From the NCBI GenBank assembly GCA_009695065.1, contig SIBR01000042.1, forward strand, positions 1 to 31,609: a stretch of 31,609 nt of DNA, in the 5' to 3' direction. Below the pieces are notes generated by a model, which saw only the letters and a program-made list of their open reading frames with translations, was not told where the DNA came from and ran no database searches. This DNA is from Opitutus sp. Its GTDB lineage: Bacteria; Verrucomicrobiota; Verrucomicrobiae; Opitutales; Opitutaceae. Below are positions 1 through 7,954 of the stretch, one piece after another (the stretch's first letter is position 1; each line of letters opens with the position of its first letter). The translations under genes and the position numbers were made by a program.

Positions 1-344
1 ACGGTCGTTAGCAGCGTTTCGACCGAGAACGGCTTGGCGAGCGTGCGCCGGGCGCCCAGTTTTTTCGCCATGCCGAGATAGAGCGGCGAATGACTCGATT
101 GCCCGGACATCGCGATGATCGGCAGGTCCGGCTGCGTTTTGCGCAGCTCCATCACGATCTCGATGCCGTCTTTTTCCGGCATCACGAGATCCGTGATCAC
201 GAGGTCGGCCCGCTGGCGCTCGAAGCGTTGCCCGGCTTCCTAGCCGTTGCCCGCGGTCTCAACCTGATACCCGGCGAACGTCAGCGCTGCCGCGATGATG
301 TCCCGCACGGTCTCCTCGTCGTCCACGATCAGAATGTGTGCCAC
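1..344 (-). pseudogene. Response regulator receiver domain, broken by an in-frame amber codon and cut by the window edge
   Basis: Reading leftward from a GTG at 344, the product begins VAHILIVDDEETVRD, the acidic first strand of a CheY-like receiver domain. After about 34 codons a TAG (complement of 240-242) interrupts the frame right after AGNG. The same frame then continues unbroken to the window edge with the rest of the receiver: the phospho-acceptor strand DLVITDLVMPEKDG, the MSGQS strand and the conserved lysine in LAKPF. The gene therefore looks intact apart from one codon. One base change from AAG, GAG or CAG would give TAG. As read, translation would stop before the phospho-acceptor aspartate, so the product would be inactive. 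No histidine kinase is visible next to it. A sequencing error is possible. The start choice is tentative because no clear Shine-Dalgarno is seen. Confidence 0.8.
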
Positions 345-650
345 GATATGAAAATTTCCGTCACGCTGCGGTTGAATCGACGGGGCGGAGGTAGACCGGT
401 CCGCGGGGTTAGGCAATTGCGACGTTTGTCTGGGAGTCGCGCTTCGCTCTCCAGCGGCGCGGGGCCGCCGGTTCAACGGGGAGGGCGCCGGCAGAATCTG
501 GTGACGCCGGCCCGAGGCCGCATGGCAATTTGCTATTGTAATCCAATAGTTGACAATAACGGATTGGCGGTCGGTGCGGCCGGAAGGCTGAAAGGGGCAG
601 TCGCCGGCCGGGCCGAGCGTTCGCCCCAACGGGCAAATCTGCGTCCTCCG
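345..650. other. Gene-free stretch between the Tm-1-like gene and the response regulator
   Basis: No convincing coding sequence is seen on either strand. The stretch is GC-rich apart from an AT-rich island at about 527-563, which contains ATTGT and TTGACA-like words on both strands. This island is the best candidate for the promoter of the response-regulator gene on the minus strand, but I could not find a -35/-10 pair with normal spacing. I also see no clear terminator for the Tm-1-like operon that ends at 651. Confidence 0.4.
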
Positions 651-1892
651 TCAGGTCGCCGGTTGGGGCGGAACCAGCCGGGGCAGGTGGGCGAGCAGGG
701 CCTCGGCACAAGCCGCCGCGAAGGCGGAATCGTTGATCGCAAGATTGGTGTCGATGACCGGAATGTCTGGCCGGAGGTGAGCCCGCAGTGAGTCGAACAA
801 GGCGGCGTCCGCCACCGGATCATGAAACGGCCCGCCGCGCACGCTGATGATGCTGATCGCCCCGCGCGGCAGCAGCACGGTCACGGGGGCGGTGTAGTGA
901 TTGATCTTTTCCGCGAGGATGTGGCCGAGTTGCGCGCATTCGGCCGGGGAGGTGCGCATCAGCGTCACCTGCGGGTTGTGATGATAGAAAATGCGGCCGG
1001 AGAATTTCGGCGGCACGGTTTCGGGCGCGCCGAAGTTCGCCATGTCGAGGCAGCCGGGAACGACGATGGCGGGAATTTTGGCCGTGGCGGTGGCGGCGAG
1101 CCGTTCCGGTCCGGCGCTCAGCACGCCGCCGACCAGTTCGTCCGCCCATTCGGTCGTGGTGATGTCGAGCACGCCGGCCACGAGCCCGCTCGCGATGAGC
1201 GCTTCCATGCTGCGCCCGCCGGTGCCGGTCGCGTGGAAGACCAACACTTCGTAGCCGGCCGCCTCCACCAGACGCCGCGCCTCGTTCACGCAGGCCGTGG
1301 TGTTGCCAAACATGCTTGCGACCACGAGCGGGCGGTCCACCGCGGGCCGGGCGCGACGGGTTTCCGCCGCGGTCACCATGCCGCCGATGGCCCCGGCGGC
1401 GTTTTCAAAGATCGGCCGCGAGACGCGGTTGATCCCGGCCACGTCGACGATGGCCGGAATCATGACGATATCGCTCGTGCCGACATATGGTGCGGTGTTG
1501 CCGCTCGCGAGCGTCGAGACCATCACCTTGGGAAATCCCAGGGGCAGCGACCGCATTGCCGTGGTTGCAATGGCTGTGCCGCCCCCACCGCCGAGGGAAA
1601 TGATACCGTGAATTTTTCCCTCCGTGGCGAGGCGGGCGACGCAGCGGGCCGCCGCGCGGGCCATCAAGGCGACGCATTCGCCGCGATCGCGCCGGGCGAG
1701 GATGGCCGAGGAGTCCTCACCGAGGGCGGCGAGTACTTCGGCGCGCGGGATGTCCGGCGTGACCGTGGGGGCGTCGAGGCAGCCGACGTCGATCAGGAGT
1801 GTGGCGAAGCCGGCCCGGCGCAGGGCATCGGCGACGAATGCGTGTTCCAGGCCTTTGGAGTCGAATGTACCGAGGACGGCAATGGTCGCCAT
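651..1892 (-). CDS. Tm-1-like ATP-binding domain protein (UPF0261 family)
   Basis: The 413-residue product opens with MATIAVLGTFDSKGLE and has a glycine run at residues 101-105 (SLGGGGGT), followed by the NTAPYVGTSDI and DVAGINRVSRPIF blocks that mark the Tm-1-like/UPF0261 family. In tomato, Tm-1 is a virus-resistance protein whose N-terminal half is this domain, shown to bind ATP, and whose C-terminal half is a TIM barrel. The bacterial function is unknown. There is no signal peptide, so it is cytoplasmic. It is the last gene of a minus-strand operon, 48 bases after the ThuA/cytochrome fusion gene. The first gene of the same operon encodes the missing TIM-barrel half, so the two halves of Tm-1 are split here. 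Length matches a stand-alone UPF0261 protein. The family call is firm and the biochemical role unknown. Confidence 0.93.
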   Translation of the reverse strand: MATIAVLGTFDSKGLEHAFVADALRRAGFATLLIDVGCLDAPTVTPDIPRAEVLAALGEDSSAILARRDRGECVALMARAAARCVARLATEGKIHGIISLGGGGGTAIATTAMRSLPLGFPKVMVSTLASGNTAPYVGTSDIVMIPAIVDVAGINRVSRPIFENAAGAIGGMVTAAETRRARPAVDRPLVVASMFGNTTACVNEARRLVEAAGYEVLVFHATGTGGRSMEALIASGLVAGVLDITTTEWADELVGGVLSAGPERLAATATAKIPAIVVPGCLDMANFGAPETVPPKFSGRIFYHHNPQVTLMRTSPAECAQLGHILAEKINHYTAPVTVLLPRGAISIISVRGGPFHDPVADAALFDSLRAHLRPDIPVIDTNLAINDSAFAAACAEALLAHLPRLVPPQPAT

Positions 1893-1940
1893 GGGACTAT
1901 GGATTTTGAACCGCCACGATACGGAGCGCGGGGCTTCGGC

Positions 1941-4900
1941 TCATTTTCCGCTCGTCCAAGCCACGGCGTTGACAAGCAGGGTTTTGAACGCCGCCAAGCC
2001 GTGGACGCGTTCGTCGTGACCCAGCGTGAAGCCCACGATCCTCGCCCGGTCGTGGGGCGTGATCCATACGGCCGGGTGCGGTTGCTTGAACTTTGCGCTG
2101 GGAGACGTCTCGGCGAGCACGGTGATCGGGGCGGTGCCGGCCGGAATCTTTTCGGGCTCGGCGTTCACATGGTAGAGTTCGTCCACCACCTCGAAGGCCG
2201 CCGGCACGTTTTTCATCACCGGATGATTCCGCTGCCGGACGTTGACCTGAAATTTTCCGAGACGGTCGTGACCACGCGCGCCGCCGCCGACAATTTTCGC
2301 ATTCAACTCGGGCCAGTCGGTGTAGCCGTACCACGTGCCCGGATGGAGCATGACGATGCCCTTGCCGGCGGCGGCGAAGGCGAAGAGGGCCTGGCGATAA
2401 GCGGGAGTGTCGAAGAATTTCCGATTTACGCTGATCACCGCGACGTCGGCCCCGGCGAGCTCGGCGGCGGCCTGGTCGCGATCCTCCATGTAGTGGACGG
2501 TGAAGCCGGCTGCGCGCAGCGTGGCGGTGTCGGTCACGCCGAAAAATTCGGCGAATTTGTGCGAACTGCCGCCGCCAATAAGGAGGACGCGGGTCTTGCC
2601 CGGTTCCCAGACGACCGGCGTGGCGGCGGGGAGCGGGCCGTCGCCCTTGCCCCCTTCCTTGGGCGTTGCGCCGGCTGAAACCGCGGCGGTCGATTGCGCG
2701 CTGGCGCGGAGGTAGTCGATGATATCGCGCAGGCCCTCGGCCCCGAGACCCTCGAAGCCCTCGGGCATGAGCGAGCGTCGGGTGTTCTCGCGCGTCGCGA
2801 TGTCCTCAAGTTTCACCTCGGTGTCACCGCCCTGATTGCGAACCACGAGGCCGGCGGCGTTCTCGCTGGCGATGACGCCCGCGAGGGTGTCGCCCTTTTT
2901 CGTGGTGACGTTCCACTGCCAGAAGCTTGGGTCGACCTCGCGATTCGGATCGAGGATATGGACGAGCAGCTCGGCCGCGGGATGGGCGCCCATGCCATTG
3001 AGTGGCGGCCCGACGTCGCGCGTGCCCACGTCGCCGAGGCGATGGCAAACCGCGCAGGCCGCGGTGAAGAGCGTCTTGCCCCTGACGCTTTCGCCGGGCT
3101 TTTCGACCGCGGGGGTGAGTTTTGCGATCAGATCGATTTTTTCGGGGGATCGTGGGTTTTGCGCGTCGAGCAGGGCGATCGTCTGGCGTGCGACGGTGCG
3201 ATCGGGATGAGTGCGCAACCGCGCAAGCTGGCCGGGAGTGAAGTCGGATGCAGCCAGACGTCCGACGCGGATCTCGGAGAGGAGCGCAAAGGCGGATTCG
3301 GAGCGCCGGACGATTTGTTCGAACGTCCCGGCCAACTTGGTCCGGGCAAAGTGGGTCACCAGCGCGGCGGCGGTGTCGGCGCCCGGGGTATCGCCGAGGG
3401 TCAAGGTCAGCCGTTCCCGCAGCGCCTCGGACGTGGCGGCGTCGGCGAGAAACGCCGAGATCTTAGCCAGGGCCGCCGGGCGTTGCGCGGGAAGCGCGAG
3501 GAGGGCCGCCGCGATCTCGGCCCGGCCGGCATCGATGGTGCCGGCGGCGGAGAGGTCGGAGAACATCCGGGTAATCACCGCGCCGGTCGTTGCGGCGAGT
3601 TCGCCGGTGCGGTCCCACTTGGCGGCGAGCGGCAGCGTGGCGGAGGCGGTGGCCGGGGATTTCAGCAGGCGTTGCAACGTTTGCCGCGATCCGGTGTCGA
3701 GTGCCGGGAGCTCTCCATTGAGCGTGGCCAACCCACGGAGGACGGTGTGCGAAACGGTCGACGCCGGCTCGACGGCGGCGGCGCATGCGGCGAGAAGGCG
3801 TGCGGCGTCCGTCGGTGCGACGCGGGACAACAGGGCGGTCACGAGGGGTAGGAGCGCAGAGCCATTATTACTTGCCAGCGCGTCCACCAGAGTGTCCGGC
3901 GCGCGCCCAGCCGCGGCGGCGATGAGCGCGGATTTGGTCCAATCGTCGGTGGCGGCGGCAAAGTTGGCGAGGAGAGCAGCGCGTTGCGCCGCAGTCGTTG
4001 CGGCCCGGGCGGACTCGTAGCGGGCGAGCGCGGAACTGCCCATCCGCGGGGTAAGGGCGGTGACGCGTGGATCGCCGGTGAAGTTTTCCCGGGCGAGGCG
4101 CAGGGCGGTTTTTTTCAGGTGCGCGTTGGGGCTCGTCTCGATCGTGCGAAGCAGGCCGGGCAGGTCGTGGCGATCGAGCGCGAGGGGCGGAAGCGGGATC
4201 GCGCCCTTGTGCTGCACGCGCCAGATCCGGGAAAAATAGTGATCGCGGTCGGGGCGGACGGCGGCGTTGGCGGGACTGTGCAACGGGCCGCGCGTGTCGT
4301 TGTGGATCACGGCCTGGTTGTAGAAATCGATGACGTAGAGGGCGCCATCGGGGCCGATGCGCGTCTCGATCGGGCGGAACCAGAGATCGGTGCTGCGGAT
4401 GAATTCGGTTTCCTCGCGGCCGGTTTCCTTGGCGACGGAATAGCTCACGCCGTCGGGGCGGACAAACTGGTGGTGCACGATGTTCAGCGTGGGTTCGCCG
4501 GTGAAGTAGCTGTAGTTCCACTTGGCGGGCCACGCGCCACCCTCGTAAATCGCACAACCGGCCGCGGCCGTGAAGCGGCCGACCTGGTCGATCTGCACGT
4601 AGGCCTGCTCGGGCCACTCCAGCGCAGGATAGCTGCGCTGGTTGGTGATCATTCCCTTCCAGGAGTTCGTGCCCGGCAGCTTGCCTTCGGTGAGCACGTA
4701 TTCCGGCAGCACGGTGTGGAACAGGACCGTGCCGCTTGTGGGTTGTGTCCAGAAGACCTGCCCGTCCCACGTGATGTCGAGGCCCCACGTGTTGGCGGTG
4801 CGGCTGCTGTACTGTTCGAAGGCGGAACCGTCGGGTTTGAAGCGCACGACGCCGGAACCGTCGGGACCAAACTTCCGCGTGCCGTCGCCGGAGGTGACGT

Positions 4901-6299
4901 CGCCGCGGCTGTAACCGTGCGTGGCGTAGATCCAGCCATCGTGGCCCCAGCGGAGGTTGTTGATGACGGCGTGGGTGTCGTTGATGCCGAGACCGGTGTA
5001 GAGCCTGGTGCGTTTGTCGCAGGCGCCATCGCCGTCGGTGTCCTCGAGGAGCCAGATATCGGGCGAAGTCGCGGCGATCACGCCGTTTTTGTAGAGGACG
5101 AAACTGGTGACGAGCTCGAGTTTGTCGGCGAAGACCTTTTTCCCGTCCATGAGGCCATCACCGTTGGTGTCCGTGAGAATCGAGATGCTGTCCTCGGGGT
5201 CGCGCTGGACCTGGGCGCCGCGGAGCGAACCCGAGTCCTTCCATGGGGCGGTGTTGGGCGCGCGGCGGCCGTTGGGATACTCGGGGGTTTCGCAGACCCA
5301 GAGGCGGCCGCGCTCGTCCCAATCGAGATTCATGATCTTGTTGACGAGCGGCTCGGCGGCGACGAGGGAGAGATTGAACTCGGGATGCACCTCGATCTTC
5401 GCCGCGGCCTTCGCCGGCGCCGTCGGGCCACCCTCGGGATAACGGAGGGCGTCGCCGAGTTCGTCGGCACGGCAGAGTTCGTCGACGTTGGCGCGCTGGC
5501 CGGCCCACGCGATGCCACGGAGGAGAATGGCGCGGTAGTTGGGGCGGTCGAAATTAACGTAGAGGTGGCCGGGGATGGAAACGAACGCGCGGTAGGGCCG
5601 GGGGGCGGACGGGAGCGTGCGTTCGTAGGTCCAGAGCTGCGGCTGGATGTCGTAGATATTGACGGCCTTGTTTTTCGCGACGGCCTCGGCGGCGCGGGCC
5701 TGGGCTTCGCGGTTGCCGCGGCCGCCGGTGTCGATGGCCTTGGGCGTGTAGGCGGTGGCGAGGACGTGCGCGTCGGGCGCGAGGTCCATGTCGTAGTAGA
5801 TCTCGTCGTCCATCTGCCAGTTGGACGCGGTGCGGGTGATCGGGTGCGAGCGGTCGGTGAAGTAGAGGTGCATCGGCGCCTCGAGCCACTTGGTGGTGCC
5901 CTGGCGCCACGAGCCGCCGATGATGGATTTATACCAATCGGTGTCGTTCCCGACGGAGCCGGCGTGGATTACCACGAGACCGCCGCCGCGCGAGAGGAAG
6001 GTGGTGAGATTGGCCCGGTCGGGGGTGGCGATGTCGCCGGCGTTGTCGGCGTGAAGCACGAGGACGTCGGTCGCGGCGAGTTGCACCGCGGTCGGGAAGG
6101 CGTCGCCGCCGGAGGCGAGAGCCCCGCGGGCGTTGAGGAGCCGGGCCCAGTCGGCGAGGAACCGCGGGTGATCGTGGGCACCGGGGCCGTGCGATTTCGG
6201 GCCGGAGCGGATGAAGACGCGGAGCGGGGCGTTGGCGGCGGCCAGCGCGGACGCGAGGCTGAGGGCGAACAGGATCGCGAGCGCGAAGAGGCGTTTCAT
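1941..6299 (-). CDS. Secreted ThuA / PVC-type dehydrogenase / cytochrome c / ThuA fusion protein
   Basis: This is a 1452-residue protein with a signal peptide (MKRLFALAILFALSLASALA, cleavage near 22). The order is: a ThuA-like domain at about 27-270 (HADNAG, GGGLVVIHAG, SIIGGSW); a six-bladed-propeller membrane-bound dehydrogenase domain typical of PVC bacteria at about 303-700; a helical HEAT-like region at about 700-1060; a cytochrome c domain at about 1070-1200 with heme motif C1082-A-V-C-H1086 and likely axial Met1178; and a second ThuA domain at about 1233-1452 (HPGTWYGYTDWP, VDELYHVN). Acidic loops TDTNGDGLMD (376-385) and EDTDGDGACD (419-428) resemble calcium-binding loops. ThuA folds resemble class I glutamine amidotransferases and occur in sugar-modification loci; the propeller domain is thought to oxidise carbohydrates and pass electrons to the heme. 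The substrate is unknown. The Met start at 6299 was chosen because the signal peptide begins there. It lies 28 bases after the cupin gene. Confidence 0.92.
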   Translation of the reverse strand: MKRLFALAILFALSLASALAAANAPLRVFIRSGPKSHGPGAHDHPRFLADWARLLNARGALASGGDAFPTAVQLAATDVLVLHADNAGDIATPDRANLTTFLSRGGGLVVIHAGSVGNDTDWYKSIIGGSWRQGTTKWLEAPMHLYFTDRSHPITRTASNWQMDDEIYYDMDLAPDAHVLATAYTPKAIDTGGRGNREAQARAAEAVAKNKAVNIYDIQPQLWTYERTLPSAPRPYRAFVSIPGHLYVNFDRPNYRAILLRGIAWAGQRANVDELCRADELGDALRYPEGGPTAPAKAAAKIEVHPEFNLSLVAAEPLVNKIMNLDWDERGRLWVCETPEYPNGRRAPNTAPWKDSGSLRGAQVQRDPEDSISILTDTNGDGLMDGKKVFADKLELVTSFVLYKNGVIAATSPDIWLLEDTDGDGACDKRTRLYTGLGINDTHAVINNLRWGHDGWIYATHGYSRGDVTSGDGTRKFGPDGSGVVRFKPDGSAFEQYSSRTANTWGLDITWDGQVFWTQPTSGTVLFHTVLPEYVLTEGKLPGTNSWKGMITNQRSYPALEWPEQAYVQIDQVGRFTAAAGCAIYEGGAWPAKWNYSYFTGEPTLNIVHHQFVRPDGVSYSVAKETGREETEFIRSTDLWFRPIETRIGPDGALYVIDFYNQAVIHNDTRGPLHSPANAAVRPDRDHYFSRIWRVQHKGAIPLPPLALDRHDLPGLLRTIETSPNAHLKKTALRLARENFTGDPRVTALTPRMGSSALARYESARAATTAAQRAALLANFAAATDDWTKSALIAAAAGRAPDTLVDALASNNGSALLPLVTALLSRVAPTDAARLLAACAAAVEPASTVSHTVLRGLATLNGELPALDTGSRQTLQRLLKSPATASATLPLAAKWDRTGELAATTGAVITRMFSDLSAAGTIDAGRAEIAAALLALPAQRPAALAKISAFLADAATSEALRERLTLTLGDTPGADTAAALVTHFARTKLAGTFEQIVRRSESAFALLSEIRVGRLAASDFTPGQLARLRTHPDRTVARQTIALLDAQNPRSPEKIDLIAKLTPAVEKPGESVRGKTLFTAACAVCHRLGDVGTRDVGPPLNGMGAHPAAELLVHILDPNREVDPSFWQWNVTTKKGDTLAGVIASENAAGLVVRNQGGDTEVKLEDIATRENTRRSLMPEGFEGLGAEGLRDIIDYLRASAQSTAAVSAGATPKEGGKGDGPLPAATPVVWEPGKTRVLLIGGGSSHKFAEFFGVTDTATLRAAGFTVHYMEDRDQAAAELAGADVAVISVNRKFFDTPAYRQALFAFAAAGKGIVMLHPGTWYGYTDWPELNAKIVGGGARGHDRLGKFQVNVRQRNHPVMKNVPAAFEVVDELYHVNAEPEKIPAGTAPITVLAETSPSAKFKQPHPAVWITPHDRARIVGFTLGHDERVHGLAAFKTLLVNAVAWTSGK

Positions 6300-6327
6300 G
6301 GGGCGGCGCGGTTCAGGCCCGCGGGTT

Positions 6328-6777
6328 TCAGGCGAACGTGGTACAGGGAGTCTTGCCGCGGCGGAGCGCAACCCACAGTTCCTGCGTGGACACGTCGACC
6401 GGGTCCGGCGTGTTGGCGAGGGCGTCGGGCAGTTTCGCCGGCGAGAGGATGGCGAGAAACACCAGGGGCTCCGCGTGGGAATTGTAGGTGGCGTGGATCA
6501 CGCCCGCCGGGATGTGGGCGACATCGCCGGGGCCGAGGAGGCGGCATTCCGTGCCGACCCATTGTTCGGCGCGGCCCTGGATCACGTAGAGAATCTCCTC
6601 ACGATACGGATGGTGGTGAAACGGGTGGCCGTGCAGCGCAGGCATGGTGGCCCGCAGGAGCAGGAGGCGGTCGGCCGCGACAACGTCGGGCCGGCACAGC
6701 CATTCATTCTCGGTCCAGGCGCTGCGTTCGCGGATGGCATCCGCGGCTTGCACGAATCGGCGTTCAGGGGAGGGCAT
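6328..6777 (-). CDS. Small cupin-domain protein
   Basis: This 149-residue single-domain cupin carries both family motifs. Motif 1 is around H54-x-H56 with a glutamate at 60/61 (HHHPYREEILYVIQG). Motif 2 is GDVAHIPAGVIHATYN with P90, G92 and H95. Together these supply the usual three-histidine, one-glutamate metal site. There is no signal peptide, so it should be cytoplasmic. Cupins of this size are often sugar isomerases, dioxygenases or ligand sensors, and the sequence does not decide between them. It is the second gene of the operon with the TIM-barrel protein upstream and the ThuA/cytochrome fusion 28 bases downstream. The ATG at 6777 was preferred over a longer frame because the extra N-terminal codons fall in an intergenic repeat of TAGCGAG-like words. 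Confidence 0.88.
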   Translation of the reverse strand: MPSPERRFVQAADAIRERSAWTENEWLCRPDVVAADRLLLLRATMPALHGHPFHHHPYREEILYVIQGRAEQWVGTECRLLGPGDVAHIPAGVIHATYNSHAEPLVFLAILSPAKLPDALANTPDPVDVSTQELWVALRRGKTPCTTFA

Positions 6778-6785
6778 GGGGTGGG

Positions 6786-6826
6786 AAAGTAGCGAGCAGC
6801 GGGCGGCGAGTAGCAGGTAGCGGAAG
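6786..6826. repeat. Degenerate TAGCGAG/TAGCGG short-word repeat
   Basis: Between the TIM-barrel and cupin genes lies a string of near-tandem words: GTAGCGAG, CAGCGGG, CGGCGAG, TAGCAGG, TAGCGG. The same word, perfect and doubled, occurs at 24762-24776 in another intergenic space. It is not coding on either side. A role in mRNA structure or as a dispersed repeat family is inferred, not shown. Confidence 0.6.
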
Positions 6827-6856
6827 CGGCTCGCGCCGTTCATTACTCACGCCTCG

Positions 6857-7726
6857 TTACTTTTTCGGATTACTTTTCAGCGATTTGAAGGCGCGGGTGA
6901 GGCTTGTCAGCGATTCCTCGACGCCCATGCGTTCGAGGCTGCTCGCGCCGACGAAACCCACCGCCGAGGTACCCTGGATCACGCGGCCGGCATCCGCGGG
7001 CGTGTTGATCGGGCCGCCATGGCAGAGGAAAAAGATGTCTTTCCGGACCTGACTCGCGGCATCGATGATGTCCTGCGTGACCTTGAGGGTGTGGTCCCAA
7101 CTGACCACGGCGTTCTTCACCCCGATGCTGCCGCCGACCGTGGTGCCGACATGGGCGATGATGGCATCGGCGCCGGCCTTCGCCATTTCCACGGCCTCGG
7201 CGGGGGTGGCGACATAGACGATGGAGAACAGGTCCATCCGCCGGGCGAGCGCGACCATCTCGTACTCTTTCTGCACGCTCATCCCGGTCTCCTCGAGGAT
7301 CTGCCGGAACTGTCCGTCCACGATGGTGTGCGTGGGGAAATTATTCACACCGGAGAAACCCATTTCCTTCACCTTCCCGAGCCAGTGCCACATGCGCCGG
7401 CGCGGATCGGTGGCGTGGACGCCGCAGATCACCGGGACATCCTCCACGACGGGCAGCACCTCATATTCGCCGATCTCCATCGCGATCGCGTTGGCATCCC
7501 CGTACGACATCAGCCCCGCGGTGGAGCCGTGGCCCATCATGCGAAACCGGCCGGAGTTGTAGATAATGATCAGGTCGGCGCCGCCCTTCTCGATGAACTT
7601 GGCGCTGATGCCGGTGCCGGCGCCCGCGGCGATGATGGCGTTGCCCTTGTTGAGCGTGGTTTGGAGGCGTTCACGCACTTCCTCGCGGGTGTAAGGGTTT
7701 CCTTTTCCAGTCCAGGGGTTGGGCAT
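6857..7726 (-). CDS. TIM-barrel protein of the Tm-1 C-terminal / phosphoenolpyruvate hydrolase-like family
   Basis: The 289-residue protein starts MPNPWTGKGNPYTREE and has the repeating strand ends of a TIM barrel: AAGAGTGISAKFIEKGGADLIIIYNSGR (read as separate strands 1 and 2), GVHATDP (102-108), GVNNFPTH (126-133), ADAIIAHVGTTVGGS (186-200) and FLCHGGP (233-239). This family forms the C-terminal half of plant Tm-1 and is found beside UPF0261 genes in bacteria. Here the UPF0261 partner is the last gene of the same operon. There is no signal peptide. The ATG at 7726 is chosen because the family N-terminus begins there; the frame stays open further upstream but the extra residues look non-coding. 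It is the first gene of the operon, so its promoter should lie between 7727 and 7954. The reaction is not known. Confidence 0.92.
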   Translation of the reverse strand: MPNPWTGKGNPYTREEVRERLQTTLNKGNAIIAAGAGTGISAKFIEKGGADLIIIYNSGRFRMMGHGSTAGLMSYGDANAIAMEIGEYEVLPVVEDVPVICGVHATDPRRRMWHWLGKVKEMGFSGVNNFPTHTIVDGQFRQILEETGMSVQKEYEMVALARRMDLFSIVYVATPAEAVEMAKAGADAIIAHVGTTVGGSIGVKNAVVSWDHTLKVTQDIIDAASQVRKDIFFLCHGGPINTPADAGRVIQGTSAVGFVGASSLERMGVEESLTSLTRAFKSLKSNPKK

Positions 7727-7954
7727 GAGCGGCGGATTCTGACGGGATGCCGGGCCCCGGGAATGGGGCCGCGGTCGAGATGGTTTCAAAAGGGGAACAC
7801 GTAAGGGGGGCCGAGTCCAGAATGGGCTGCAGGCCGGGGTGGCGTGGTCGCTCCTCACCGGCGGCGCTCCGCGCCTTGACGGCGAAAAGCACAAGCGGTC
7901 ACATGACGATTTCCCGGACCGACCCGCCCCCTTGCACGTCAATCCAGCACTATC
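7727..7954. promoter_or_regulatory. Divergent intergenic region between the Tm-1 operon and the phosphatase gene
   Basis: Two transcription units diverge from this 228-base gap, so it must hold promoters for both. I found no pair of consensus hexamers with good spacing. A GC-rich inverted repeat, GGCCCC-6-GGGGCC, sits at 7753-7770, in the 5' leader of the minus-strand operon about 27 bases upstream of its start codon. Its role is unknown. Confidence 0.35.

Noticed and set aside
822..2678. A 618-residue plus-strand frame opposite the Tm-1-like gene
   Set aside because: Low-complexity, His/Gly/Arg-rich translation antisense to a well-conserved family; typical shadow frame.
3984..7052. A 1022-residue open frame on the plus strand opposite the ThuA fusion, cupin and TIM-barrel genes
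   Set aside because: It is a GC-driven shadow of real minus-strand genes with clear domains; its translation has no recognisable motif and spans several gene boundaries.
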